From: Bacteroidales bacterium
Lineage (GTDB): Bacteria; Bacteroidota; Bacteroidia; Bacteroidales; UBA932
Direction of reading: 5' to 3'
NCBI GenBank assembly: GCA_017548985.1
Contig: JAFYYW010000011.1
Coordinates: 18,028-82,027, forward strand
Length of the DNA stretch: 64,000 nt
Below the pieces are notes generated by a model. That model saw nothing but the letters and a program-made list of their open reading frames with translations, made no database searches and was not told where the DNA came from. The first letter of the stretch is position 1; every line of letters begins with the position of its first letter. Positions 27,986 through 35,397 of this stretch are shown here, one piece after another. The position numbers and the translations under genes were made by a program.

Positions 27986-30900
27986 ATGATGAAGAGAATT
28001 TTTACATTCGTCTCTTTAGTGTTGTTGCTTGGAGCTTGCCATTCCAAGGGAACGAAAGTGTCGGAAGATAACGCGGACTGGACCGGTGACGCTGTCATTT
28101 ATGAGATGAACATCCGTCAGGCCACTTCCGAGGGCACCTTGACCGCTGCCGAGGCCAAGCTGCCTGAACTCAAGAAGTTGGGAATCGATGTAGTATGGCT
28201 TATGCCGCTTTATCCGATTGGGGAGAAGGGCCGCAAAGGGACTCTGGGATCATATTATGCCATAAAGGATTATTGCGACGTCAATCCTGAATTCGGGACT
28301 CTCAAGGATTTTGATCACTTTGTGGAAGTAGCTCATGAGCAGGGACTTAAGGTGATAATAGATTGGGTGGCTAACCATACTTCCCCTGATCATTCCTGGG
28401 TGACGGATAAACCGGCCGAATGGTATGTCCGTGACGCTGAGGGCAATACGGTCGTGGAATATGACTGGACAGATATAGCCAAGCTCAATTACAATTGTGC
28501 CGACGTGCGCTCCGAGATGGAGAAATGTATGCGTTTCTGGCTGGACAGGGGGATCGACGGTTTCCGCTGCGACGTGGCATATCAGGTGCCGCAGGACTTC
28601 TGGACCGATGTGTTCACCAAGTTCAGGAACGAATACTCACGGAGGCTTTTCTTCCTCGCCGAGGGAGAGGAGCCCTGGCTCAACGAGGCCGGATTCGACT
28701 GCACTTATGCCTGGAGGCTGCATCACATGCTGAACGATATCGCCCAGGGCAAGTCAAATGTCGACAGCCTGATGAAGTACATAGAGTGGAACAAGGAGGA
28801 GTTCGGCCCTACCCACCGCCTGACTTTCCTCACGAACCACGACGAGAACTCCTGGAGCGGATCTGAGTTCGAGAGGATGGGCGACGCATGGAAGACCATG
28901 GCCGTCCTGTGCTGGACCCTTCCGAACGCCCAGCCGTTGCTCTACACCGGCCAGGAGGTCGGTTACGACCACCGGTTCCTGTTCTTCGAGAAGGATCCGA
29001 TGCCGGACTGGCATCATAATGCCGTAAGTGATTTTTATACGTATCTCAATGACTTGAGGCATGCCCATCCGGCCCTGAGCAGCGACAATGACGGCTTCGA
29101 GGTTGTGTCCAAGACTGATACTAGTCTGACATTCAAGAGGTTCCTCGAAGGAGACGAGGTTCTTGTGGATGTCCTTCTGAAGGCTCCTTGGACTTGGTCT
29201 GTCACGACCGCTGATTCGAGGGTGGCGAAGGTTGAGCCTCCATGCTGGTGGACCGGGATGAAGACTGATCTCCAGCTTATGATCTATGGTGAGGATATCT
29301 CCTCCTGGACTGTCTCTGTCGATGGGGCCGGCCTTAAGGTCACGGATGTCCACAAGGCCGACAGCCCGAACTATCTCTTTGTGGATGTGGCGGTCAGCTC
29401 TTCAGCGAAGCCTGGGACTTACGACCTTGTGTTCACCAAGGGCGGGGAGTCTTTCAGGAAACCCTATGTGATTTCCTCGAGGGAGAAAGGTTCCGCGGAG
29501 AGGACCAGTTTCACGACGTCAGATTTCATATACCTTATCAATCCTGATCGTTTCGCCAACGCGGATCCTAGGAATGACAACACTGACGATACTTTCGAGA
29601 AGGCAGACAGGAAAGAGCCTTTCAGCCGCCATGGCGGTGATCTTCAAGGAATTATCGACCATCTTGACTATATCGCCGACCTTGGTGCCACTGCCATCTG
29701 GTGTACACCCTTGCTGATGGATAACCAGACTTGGGAATCCTATCACGGCTATGCCTGCGGGGACTATTACCGGATAGATCCTCGTTTCGGCAGCAATGCC
29801 CAGTATAAGGAATATGTGGCCAAGGCTCATGAGAAGGGAATAAAGGTGATAATGGATATCGTCACTAACCACTGCGGTACCGACCATTGGTGGATGAGTG
29901 ACCTTCCTTTCAAGGATTGGGTCCATCAGTTCCCTGAATATACCAATACCAATTACATCTTCCCGTCAGCTATGGATCCCAACGCTTCCGAATATGATAA
30001 GAATCTCCTTGTGAGCGGCTGGTTCGTCCCGATGATGCCTGACATGAATCTTGACAACCCGTTCTTGTTGAAGTATTTCCAGCAATGGGCGATTTGGTGG
30101 ACAGAGTATTCAGGCCAGGATGGCCTCAGGGTTGACACCTATCCCTACAATGAGAAGGTCCCTATGAGCGAGTGGTGCGCCGCTGTGCTAAATGAGTATC
30201 CCAATCTCAACATAGTGGGCGAGTGCTGGGATTCCAATTTCGACCAGCTGGCTTACTGGCAAGGCGGGAACGCCAACAGCGACGGTTTCGACTCCCACCT
30301 TCCTTCAATCATGGATTTCCCTCTCCAGGAGGCGATCAACGCCGCTCTCTGCGAGGATTATCCGGGATGGGATCAGGGTATGTTCAGGGTGTATAGGGCT
30401 CTGGCCCATGACGCCACTTACCACGACCTCTCCAAGATGATGATATTCCTCTCCAATCACGACCATTATCGTGTCGCGGACGCTTGGAAGCTTGATTCGG
30501 ACAAGATGAAGATAGGGTACACCCTTCTGGCTACCATAAGGGGTATTCCGCAGCTGTTCTACGGAGATGAGATGATGTTCGCGACGGGTAAGAATTACAA
30601 GAGCGATGGTGAGCTGAGGATGGATTTCCCCGGAGGTTGGGCTGGAGATCCTGTCAACTTGTTCACCGAGGAAGGCCGTACCGGAGTGGAGGCGGAGCTT
30701 CATGATTATGTCAAGACTCTTTTCCAGTGGAGAAAGGGCAAGGATGTGATCCACAACGGCAAGACGAAGCATTTCATGAGCCGTGACAACACTTACGCTT
30801 TCTTCCGTTACAACGACACCGAAAAGGTATTCGTCTATGTCAACGCCTCTCCCGAGGAGCGTACGATCCCGTGGTCACATTACGCGGAGATCGCCTCGAA

Positions 30901-30997
30901 CCTCGGAGCTGGCACAAATGTCCTGACCGGAGAAAAGGTGACCATCACCGACGCCACCGTTGTCCCGGCCTGTACAGCGCTTGTTGTGGAATATTGA
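27986..30997 (+). CDS. Double GH13 lipoprotein: alpha-amylase module fused to SusA-like neopullulanase
   Basis: One 1003-residue lipoprotein (signal LVLLLGAC, Cys18) holds two full GH13 enzymes. Module 1 (about 33-400) has DWVANHTSPDHSW, D196 (GFRCDVAYQ), E226 (FLAEGEEP) and D286 (FLTNHDENS). Residues about 412-495 match the N-terminal domain of cyclomaltodextrinase/neopullulanase (VAKVEPPCWWTGMKTDLQLM). Module 2 (about 510-1003) has DIVTNHCGTDHWW, D717 (GLRVDTYP), E746 (IVGECWDS) and D826 (FLSNHDHYR). Both catalytic triads look intact. Probably periplasmic, it would cut imported maltodextrins in two ways. Its stop directly abuts the stop of the convergent isoprenyl synthase gene. Confidence 0.93.
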   Translation: MMKRIFTFVSLVLLLGACHSKGTKVSEDNADWTGDAVIYEMNIRQATSEGTLTAAEAKLPELKKLGIDVVWLMPLYPIGEKGRKGTLGSYYAIKDYCDVNPEFGTLKDFDHFVEVAHEQGLKVIIDWVANHTSPDHSWVTDKPAEWYVRDAEGNTVVEYDWTDIAKLNYNCADVRSEMEKCMRFWLDRGIDGFRCDVAYQVPQDFWTDVFTKFRNEYSRRLFFLAEGEEPWLNEAGFDCTYAWRLHHMLNDIAQGKSNVDSLMKYIEWNKEEFGPTHRLTFLTNHDENSWSGSEFERMGDAWKTMAVLCWTLPNAQPLLYTGQEVGYDHRFLFFEKDPMPDWHHNAVSDFYTYLNDLRHAHPALSSDNDGFEVVSKTDTSLTFKRFLEGDEVLVDVLLKAPWTWSVTTADSRVAKVEPPCWWTGMKTDLQLMIYGEDISSWTVSVDGAGLKVTDVHKADSPNYLFVDVAVSSSAKPGTYDLVFTKGGESFRKPYVISSREKGSAERTSFTTSDFIYLINPDRFANADPRNDNTDDTFEKADRKEPFSRHGGDLQGIIDHLDYIADLGATAIWCTPLLMDNQTWESYHGYACGDYYRIDPRFGSNAQYKEYVAKAHEKGIKVIMDIVTNHCGTDHWWMSDLPFKDWVHQFPEYTNTNYIFPSAMDPNASEYDKNLLVSGWFVPMMPDMNLDNPFLLKYFQQWAIWWTEYSGQDGLRVDTYPYNEKVPMSEWCAAVLNEYPNLNIVGECWDSNFDQLAYWQGGNANSDGFDSHLPSIMDFPLQEAINAALCEDYPGWDQGMFRVYRALAHDATYHDLSKMMIFLSNHDHYRVADAWKLDSDKMKIGYTLLATIRGIPQLFYGDEMMFATGKNYKSDGELRMDFPGGWAGDPVNLFTEEGRTGVEAELHDYVKTLFQWRKGKDVIHNGKTKHFMSRDNTYAFFRYNDTEKVFVYVNASPEERTIPWSHYAEIASNLGAGTNVLTGEKVTITDATVVPACTALVVEY

Positions 30998-31981
30998 TTA
31001 TCTCGTCCGTCCGACGAGTTTGTCGGCGAAACGGCGGAGTCGCTCGTAGCGGACTCCCGAGCAGACCCTGGAGGCAGCCTCCAGGGCTTTCTCGTTTAGG
31101 TCAAGGATGGTCTGCTTGGCATCTTCCGCCACACCTAGCTCATCATATAAACCTTTGACCCTCATTATCTTGGACTCTTTCTCCTCTGGAGAATCGACCG
31201 GCATCGACATGGCCTGGAGCAACGCGGTTCTCTGGGACGCGTCCGCTTTCTCAAGAGCCCGGATAGTCAGCCAGCTTTTCTTTGAGTTGACAATGTCTCC
31301 TCCAATTGGCTTACCGAAAACTTTCTCATCGCCGAAAGCGTCCAGGTAATCATCCGCCACCTGGAAAGCCAGACCGAGATTATAGCCGTATCCGTAAAGG
31401 GAATCGCAATCCAGATCCGGAGCGCCGGCGATCAGGGCTCCCATCTTGGCGGAGCAGGCGATAAGGACGCCCGTCTTGAGGCCGATCATATTCATGTACT
31501 CGTCCATCGTGACATCGTCCCTGGACTCGAATTCCATATCATATTGCTGCCCCTCGCAGACTTGAGCGGCGGTTCTGGAGAAAAGCGCCAGGGCCTTCGC
31601 CGCCGACTTCTTAGGAGCTTTGGCGATGCGCGCGTAACTGTCGATACACATCACGTCGCCCGAGAGGATGGCCGTGTCGTGATCCCACTTCTTCCACACG
31701 GTGTCCACGCCGCGCCTCAAAGGAGACCTGTCCATAATGTCGTCGTGAATCAGAGTGAAGCTATGGAAAACCTCCAATCCGGCCGCAGGCTCGAGAATCT
31801 CAGGCTTGATCTTGTCCCTGAACAGGGAATATGTCACCAGGCAGAGCGTCGGCCGGAGCCGTTTCCCGCCGATGGCGATCATATATCTGAGTGGATCATA
31901 GAGCCCTTTCGGCTCAGCCGTGAATTGTATCTCGTCGAATAGAGTCTCGATAGCCTTGTCGATTTTCTCCTGTCTTATCAT
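30998..31981 (-). CDS. Short-chain polyprenyl diphosphate synthase
   Basis: This 327-residue cytosolic prenyltransferase elongates allylic diphosphates with isopentenyl diphosphate. The first aspartate motif is D80-D81-I-M-D84 (LIHDDIMDRSPLRRG). The second is D210-D211-Y-L-D214 (AFQVADDYLDAFGDE). GGKRLRPTLCL near residue 39 and LKTGVLIACS are also typical. F75, five residues before the first motif, suggests a short product (farnesyl or geranylgeranyl diphosphate); this is inferred from the known chain-length rule. It is monocistronic on the minus strand. A TAACTTTA box (7 of 8 to TAnnTTTG, 32015-32022) lies upstream. Confidence 0.93.
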   Translation of the reverse strand: MIRQEKIDKAIETLFDEIQFTAEPKGLYDPLRYMIAIGGKRLRPTLCLVTYSLFRDKIKPEILEPAAGLEVFHSFTLIHDDIMDRSPLRRGVDTVWKKWDHDTAILSGDVMCIDSYARIAKAPKKSAAKALALFSRTAAQVCEGQQYDMEFESRDDVTMDEYMNMIGLKTGVLIACSAKMGALIAGAPDLDCDSLYGYGYNLGLAFQVADDYLDAFGDEKVFGKPIGGDIVNSKKSWLTIRALEKADASQRTALLQAMSMPVDSPEEKESKIMRVKGLYDELGVAEDAKQTILDLNEKALEAASRVCSGVRYERLRRFADKLVGRTR

Positions 31982-32055
31982 GTCGAAAGCTTATATCAAT
32001 ACTTGGTGGGACTGTAAAGTTACTCAAAATGGCATATAAATCCGAAGAAACTAGC

Positions 32056-32063
32056 TATTTTTG
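32056..32063 (+). promoter_or_regulatory. -7 box for the OPA-type MFS gene, probably leaderless
   Basis: TATTTTTG matches TAnnTTTG and ends only 7 bases before the ATG at 32071, so transcription would start at or next to the start codon. Confidence 0.5.
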
Positions 32064-32070
32064 TGGTGAG

Positions 32071-33420
32071 ATGAGCCTTTATTCTTTCTTCAGGATATCC
32101 AAGCCTTCGTCCGTCAAAGTGCCGGCGGAGGCGGTACAGGGTGAGTACCGCCGCTTGAGGAACCGCACCTTCTGGGGGGTGACAGCGGCTTATGCCCTTT
32201 ATTATGTCTGCCGGATGGCGATGGCGGTAGTTAAGCAACCTCTGATTGACGGGAACATCTTGAACGCCGCGCAGTTAGGAATCATCGGCTCGGCTTTTTA
32301 CTTCGTCTACGCGGCAGGGAAGTTCGCCAACGGTTTCATAGCTGACTACTGCAATATCAAGCGTTTCATGGCGACCGGCCTCCTGGTTTCGACCGTGGTT
32401 AATCTCCTTATGGGAGTCTTGGGCCTGTCTTATGGTTGGTGGGGATTCTCTTCCGCCATCCTGTTTTTCGTGTTCGCCCTTGTCTGGGGAATAAACGGTT
32501 ATTGCCAGTCGATGGGTGCTCCTCCCGGCGTGATCAGCCTTTCCAGGTGGTTCCCGCTGAACCGCAGGGGTACATATTATAGCATCCTCAGCGCCACACC
32601 CTATCTCGGCAAATCCATCTCGGTGTATGCGCTGGGCCTTGTCGTGGCGTTGATTGGTTGGGAATATGGCTTCATATTCTCCGCGATTGCCGGAGTCATC
32701 GGGTCAACCATCATTTTGATATTCGTGTCTGACACCCCGGAGAACCGGGGACTTCCTTCAGTCCAGGAACTCTCCGGCGAGGAAATTCTCAAGACCGACA
32801 CAATGCCCACCAAGGAACTCCAGAAGATGGTTGTCAAGCACCCGGGAATATGGATTATCGCCCTTTCCAGCGCTTTTGTCTATATTACCCAGCATGCCGT
32901 GAGTGAGTGGGGAGTGCTTTTCCTGCAGAAAGGGAAGGATTATTCACTGGTGTCGGCCACGGAGATAATAGCTTTCTCCGAGGCTTTCGGTATAGCCGGG
33001 ACAGTTTTGGCCGGATGGTTGTCCGACAGGGTTTTCAAGGGAAACAGATTCATCCCGGTCCTGCTTTCGGGTATTGTATGCCTCGCGTCTCTGGCAGGTT
33101 TCCTGCTTACCAGGGGCAGTTATGTGATGAATATAGTGTATGTGGCGACATTCAGCCTTTCGATCGGGGTGGTCTATTGCACCGTCGCGGGTTTGATGGC
33201 TCTCGATATTGTCCCTCGCAAGGCTACGGGATCCGCTCTCGGAATGGTCGGACTGGCGAGTTATGCCGCGGCGGGCATCCAGAACGTGATTAGCGGGTTT
33301 ATGATCGGTTCAGGAGACTTCAATTTCCGTCCGGTTTCAGTGTTCTGGCTTGTCGCCTGTTTGCTCTCGTTCATGATTCCGGTCCTTTCGTGGCGGCTCC
33401 TCAAGAGACAAACAATCTGA
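32071..33420 (+). CDS. MFS transporter, organophosphate:phosphate antiporter (GlpT/UhpC-like) type
   Basis: An upstream ATG at 32029 is open in frame, but the -7 box at 32056 would lie inside it. I therefore prefer 32071 (MSLYSFFRI, 449 residues). Twelve hydrophobic segments are seen. FWGVTAAYALYYVCRMAMAVVKQPL at the first helix, the GKFANGFIADYCNIKRF loop and WFPLNRRGTYYSILSA place it in the OPA branch, which exchanges sugar phosphates or glycerol-3-phosphate for phosphate. A sensor-like UhpC role is possible but no UhpAB genes are near. It ends 67 bases before the small unknown gene, which has its own promoter. Confidence 0.88.
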   Translation: MSLYSFFRISKPSSVKVPAEAVQGEYRRLRNRTFWGVTAAYALYYVCRMAMAVVKQPLIDGNILNAAQLGIIGSAFYFVYAAGKFANGFIADYCNIKRFMATGLLVSTVVNLLMGVLGLSYGWWGFSSAILFFVFALVWGINGYCQSMGAPPGVISLSRWFPLNRRGTYYSILSATPYLGKSISVYALGLVVALIGWEYGFIFSAIAGVIGSTIILIFVSDTPENRGLPSVQELSGEEILKTDTMPTKELQKMVVKHPGIWIIALSSAFVYITQHAVSEWGVLFLQKGKDYSLVSATEIIAFSEAFGIAGTVLAGWLSDRVFKGNRFIPVLLSGIVCLASLAGFLLTRGSYVMNIVYVATFSLSIGVVYCTVAGLMALDIVPRKATGSALGMVGLASYAAAGIQNVISGFMIGSGDFNFRPVSVFWLVACLLSFMIPVLSWRLLKRQTI

Positions 33421-33428
33421 TGTTTTAC

Positions 33429-33457
33429 TTGTATATTCCAAATAATCACTATATTTG
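33429..33457 (+). promoter_or_regulatory. Promoter of the 33488 gene (TTG -33 and TATATTTG -7)
   Basis: TTG at 33429-33431 and TATATTTG at 33450-33457 are separated by 18 bases, close to the Bacteroides arrangement. The leader to the ATG at 33488 is about 25 bases. This may be the nearest recognisable promoter for the reverse transcriptase and GH130 genes downstream. Confidence 0.6.
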
Positions 33458-33487
33458 AAGGAATCACCTGAAACAGAGTTATCTATT

Positions 33488-34039
33488 ATGGGACTTTTAA
33501 AAGATCTTCTGAAAGGAGTGGCCGGAGACCTGGTGACCAAGGTCCAGCAGGCTGCCAATGCCGCCATGGCAGGTGCGGCGAATAATACCAGCTCATCCCA
33601 GCCCCATTCGGGCGGAAGAGGCAATTTCGTGGATTACGGCGATGATGACGCTCCCGTAAGGAGCGAAGCTGAGAGCCTTACTTATTTCGCCGGTATTCTC
33701 GCCACACACTTCCCTCAGTATAGTGTTCAGCGTAATGTGCCTGTCACGAACCTGGCCGGTTTCGCCGCTGATACCTTCCAGCTCTACAAAACCCGTCCCA
33801 CACAGGCCTATAAGGCGGAGTGGGGCCAGCCTTACACCTTCGTTCTTTCCGAGGGTGGAGCACCTAAGGGAATAGTCATGCTGGGCTCCGGCCATAGCCA
33901 TGACGCCAAAGTGAAGTACTTGATTTCCAGGATGTACGCCAAGAAACTCGGCCTCCCTTACATCAACTTCTACACACAGATGCCCAACAAGGAGGATTAT
34001 GTGGTAGGGCGTATAAACAGATTCATGAACAATATCTGA
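33488..34039 (+). CDS. Hypothetical protein upstream of the reverse transcriptase
   Basis: The protein has 183 residues and I do not recognise the family. The ATG at 33488 follows a good promoter; an upstream TTG at 33455 overlaps the -7 box and is unlikely. Residues 1-35 are amphipathic (MGLLKDLLKGVAGDLVTKVQ). A low-complexity linker (about 36-62, rich in S, G, N and D) follows. A compact alpha/beta domain (about 65-183) has ADTFQLYKTRPTQAYKAEWG, YTFVLSEGGAPKGIVML, HDAKVKYLISRMYAKKLGLP and a closing VVGRINRFMNNI. The pattern loosely recalls restriction-endonuclease-like folds such as DUF2726, but the E-x-K signature is absent. There is no signal peptide, so it is cytosolic. It lies 155 bases before the reverse transcriptase, on the same strand. 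Confidence 0.7.
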   Translation: MGLLKDLLKGVAGDLVTKVQQAANAAMAGAANNTSSSQPHSGGRGNFVDYGDDDAPVRSEAESLTYFAGILATHFPQYSVQRNVPVTNLAGFAADTFQLYKTRPTQAYKAEWGQPYTFVLSEGGAPKGIVMLGSGHSHDAKVKYLISRMYAKKLGLPYINFYTQMPNKEDYVVGRINRFMNNI

Positions 34040-34042
34040 TCC

Positions 34043-34186
34043 AGGAAAGAGGGGATGCGGCCCTTTGGCCGCGCCCGCTGAGGATGAGGCATCGCCTGAA
34101 TTTGTTTATGGCGTCGCGGGCCGCCAGGCGGTGTAAAGTCTCGTGAACCGCAACTTTGCGGATTCAAAATCATTCCCCTTTTTCTT
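34043..34186 (+). ncRNA. Candidate structured RNA leading into the reverse transcriptase gene
   Basis: The 155 bases between the stop at 34039 and the RT start at 34195 carry no gene but much complementarity. A long-range stem pairs 34043-34057 (AGGAAAGAGGGGATG) with 34171-34186: 15 pairs including two G-U and one bulged T. Inside are four local hairpins: GCGGCC/GGCCGC with loop CTTT (34057-34072); GCCCGC/GCGGGC (34073-34078 with 34116-34121) closing a 37-base interior that can form CGCC/GGCG; CCGC/GCGG with loop CAG (34121-34131, one more C-G pair possible); and CCGCA/TGCGG with loop ACTT (34148-34161). An RNA bounded by inverted repeats just before an RT gene is the layout of retron msr-msd RNA and some defence RTs. 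Pairing was done by eye only. Confidence 0.5.
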
Positions 34187-34194
34187 TTTCAAGG

Positions 34195-35397
34195 ATGGAT
34201 AGCATAATGCGTCAAATCGAACGTCAGGAAGTCTGGGATGACTTCCTGGCGTATCGTTTGCGTAAAGGCCGTTTCACTTGGCACACCTTTGTCGAGGCGG
34301 ATGACTTCGTCGAGGCGGAGAAATATCTTCCCGCCGCGAGGCGGGCTTCCGGCCCGGAAGGTCTTGGAATCCCTGTCCGGACTGTGATAAACAAGATGGG
34401 TTCCGGAAAGAAACGGATTGTGTATCAGTTTCCTCCTGACGAGAAGGCGGTTTTGAAACTGATCTCCTATCTTCTTTACCGCTATGACGACCGGTTCGCC
34501 TCAAATTGCTATTCTTTCCGTCGGGGGATGAGAGCCTGCGACGCCATTTACAAGATAAACAAGTCCTTGGAAGGCAGAAGTCTGTGGGCCTATAAGGTCG
34601 ACATCCATGATTATTTCAACTCGATCTCCATTCCCATATTGTTGCCTGTCCTCAAAGAGGTTCTAGAAGATGATCCTGACCTGTATTCATTTTTCCGGAG
34701 ACTTCTGGAGGACGACCGTTCTATTAGTGGAGACACGTTGGTGAGTGAGAACAGGGGAGTGATGGCAGGGACTCCGACCGCCCCTTTCCTGGCCGATGTA
34801 TACCTTATGGAGGTCGATCACTTTTTCGAGAGGGAAGGGATCCTTTATGCCCGCTATTCCGATGATATAATCTTGTTTGCCTCTGATTATGAGGAACTTC
34901 TGAGATATAAAGCCATATTGGGAGACTATTTCACCCGTTATCGGCTGGAGGTCAATCCTGACAAGGAGCATATTTATATGCCTGGTGAGCCGTATGAGTT
35001 CCTTGGTTTCCGCAGCGACGGTACCAAAATTGGGGTTTCCGGCGCGACTATCAGGAAGATGAAGGGGAAAATCAGCCGGAAGGCGAGGTCCCTGAACCGT
35101 TGGGCCTCTAAAAAAGGGAAACCGAGAATCCAGGCGATGAAGGCTATGATCAATTGCTTCAACGCCAAATTCTTTGAGGGGGATGATCCCGATACGCTCT
35201 CTTGGTCGAGGTGGTTTTTCCCGGTGATCAACACAACCGAAGGGCTGGAGGAGATTGACCATTACCTCCAGGATAATATCCGCTTTCTCGCCACAGGAAA
35301 GCACAACAACGCTAATTACCGTGTACGCTACGATGACCTCAAGACCCTCGGTTATCGTAGCCTGATTCATGAATACTATAAATATAAAACGAAATGA
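34195..35397 (+). CDS. Stand-alone reverse transcriptase (RVT_1 type, YSDD active site)
   Basis: The start at 34195 follows AAGG; the next ATG is at 34207 and a TTG frame from 34156 runs through the hairpins. The protein is 400 residues. Fingers and palm blocks are clear: KKRIVYQFPPDEKAV and CYSFRRGM (blocks 1-2), KVDIHDYFNSI with D136 (block 3), GVMAGTPTAPFLADVYLMEV (block 4), YARYSDDIILFA with D223-D224 (block 5), NPDKEHIYMPGEPYEFLGF (blocks 6-7). A basic thumb follows (IRKMKGKISRKARSLNRW), then a C-terminal region with ATGKHNNANYRVRYDDL and GYRSLIHEYY. There is no maturase, endonuclease or protease domain, and I saw no retron VTG triplet. It overlaps the GH130 gene by 4 bp. The group is unassigned: retron-like, DGR-like and defence RTs remain open. 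Confidence 0.9.
   Translation: MDSIMRQIERQEVWDDFLAYRLRKGRFTWHTFVEADDFVEAEKYLPAARRASGPEGLGIPVRTVINKMGSGKKRIVYQFPPDEKAVLKLISYLLYRYDDRFASNCYSFRRGMRACDAIYKINKSLEGRSLWAYKVDIHDYFNSISIPILLPVLKEVLEDDPDLYSFFRRLLEDDRSISGDTLVSENRGVMAGTPTAPFLADVYLMEVDHFFEREGILYARYSDDIILFASDYEELLRYKAILGDYFTRYRLEVNPDKEHIYMPGEPYEFLGFRSDGTKIGVSGATIRKMKGKISRKARSLNRWASKKGKPRIQAMKAMINCFNAKFFEGDDPDTLSWSRWFFPVINTTEGLEEIDHYLQDNIRFLATGKHNNANYRVRYDDLKTLGYRSLIHEYYKYKTK

Noticed and set aside
34151..34158. CAACTTTG as -7 box for the reverse transcriptase
   Set aside because: It matches 7 of 8 positions but has no -33 partner and lies in a hairpin (34148-34161). Kept only as a possibility.
34156..34194. TTG start extending the reverse transcriptase upstream
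   Set aside because: It would run through the right arm of the long stem and add a residue stretch unlike any RT N-terminus. ATG at 34195 has AAGG before it.
34195..35397. Group II intron-encoded protein
   Set aside because: There is no maturase or endonuclease domain, and no intron boundary or domain V-like hairpin was seen downstream, where the GH130 gene begins at once.
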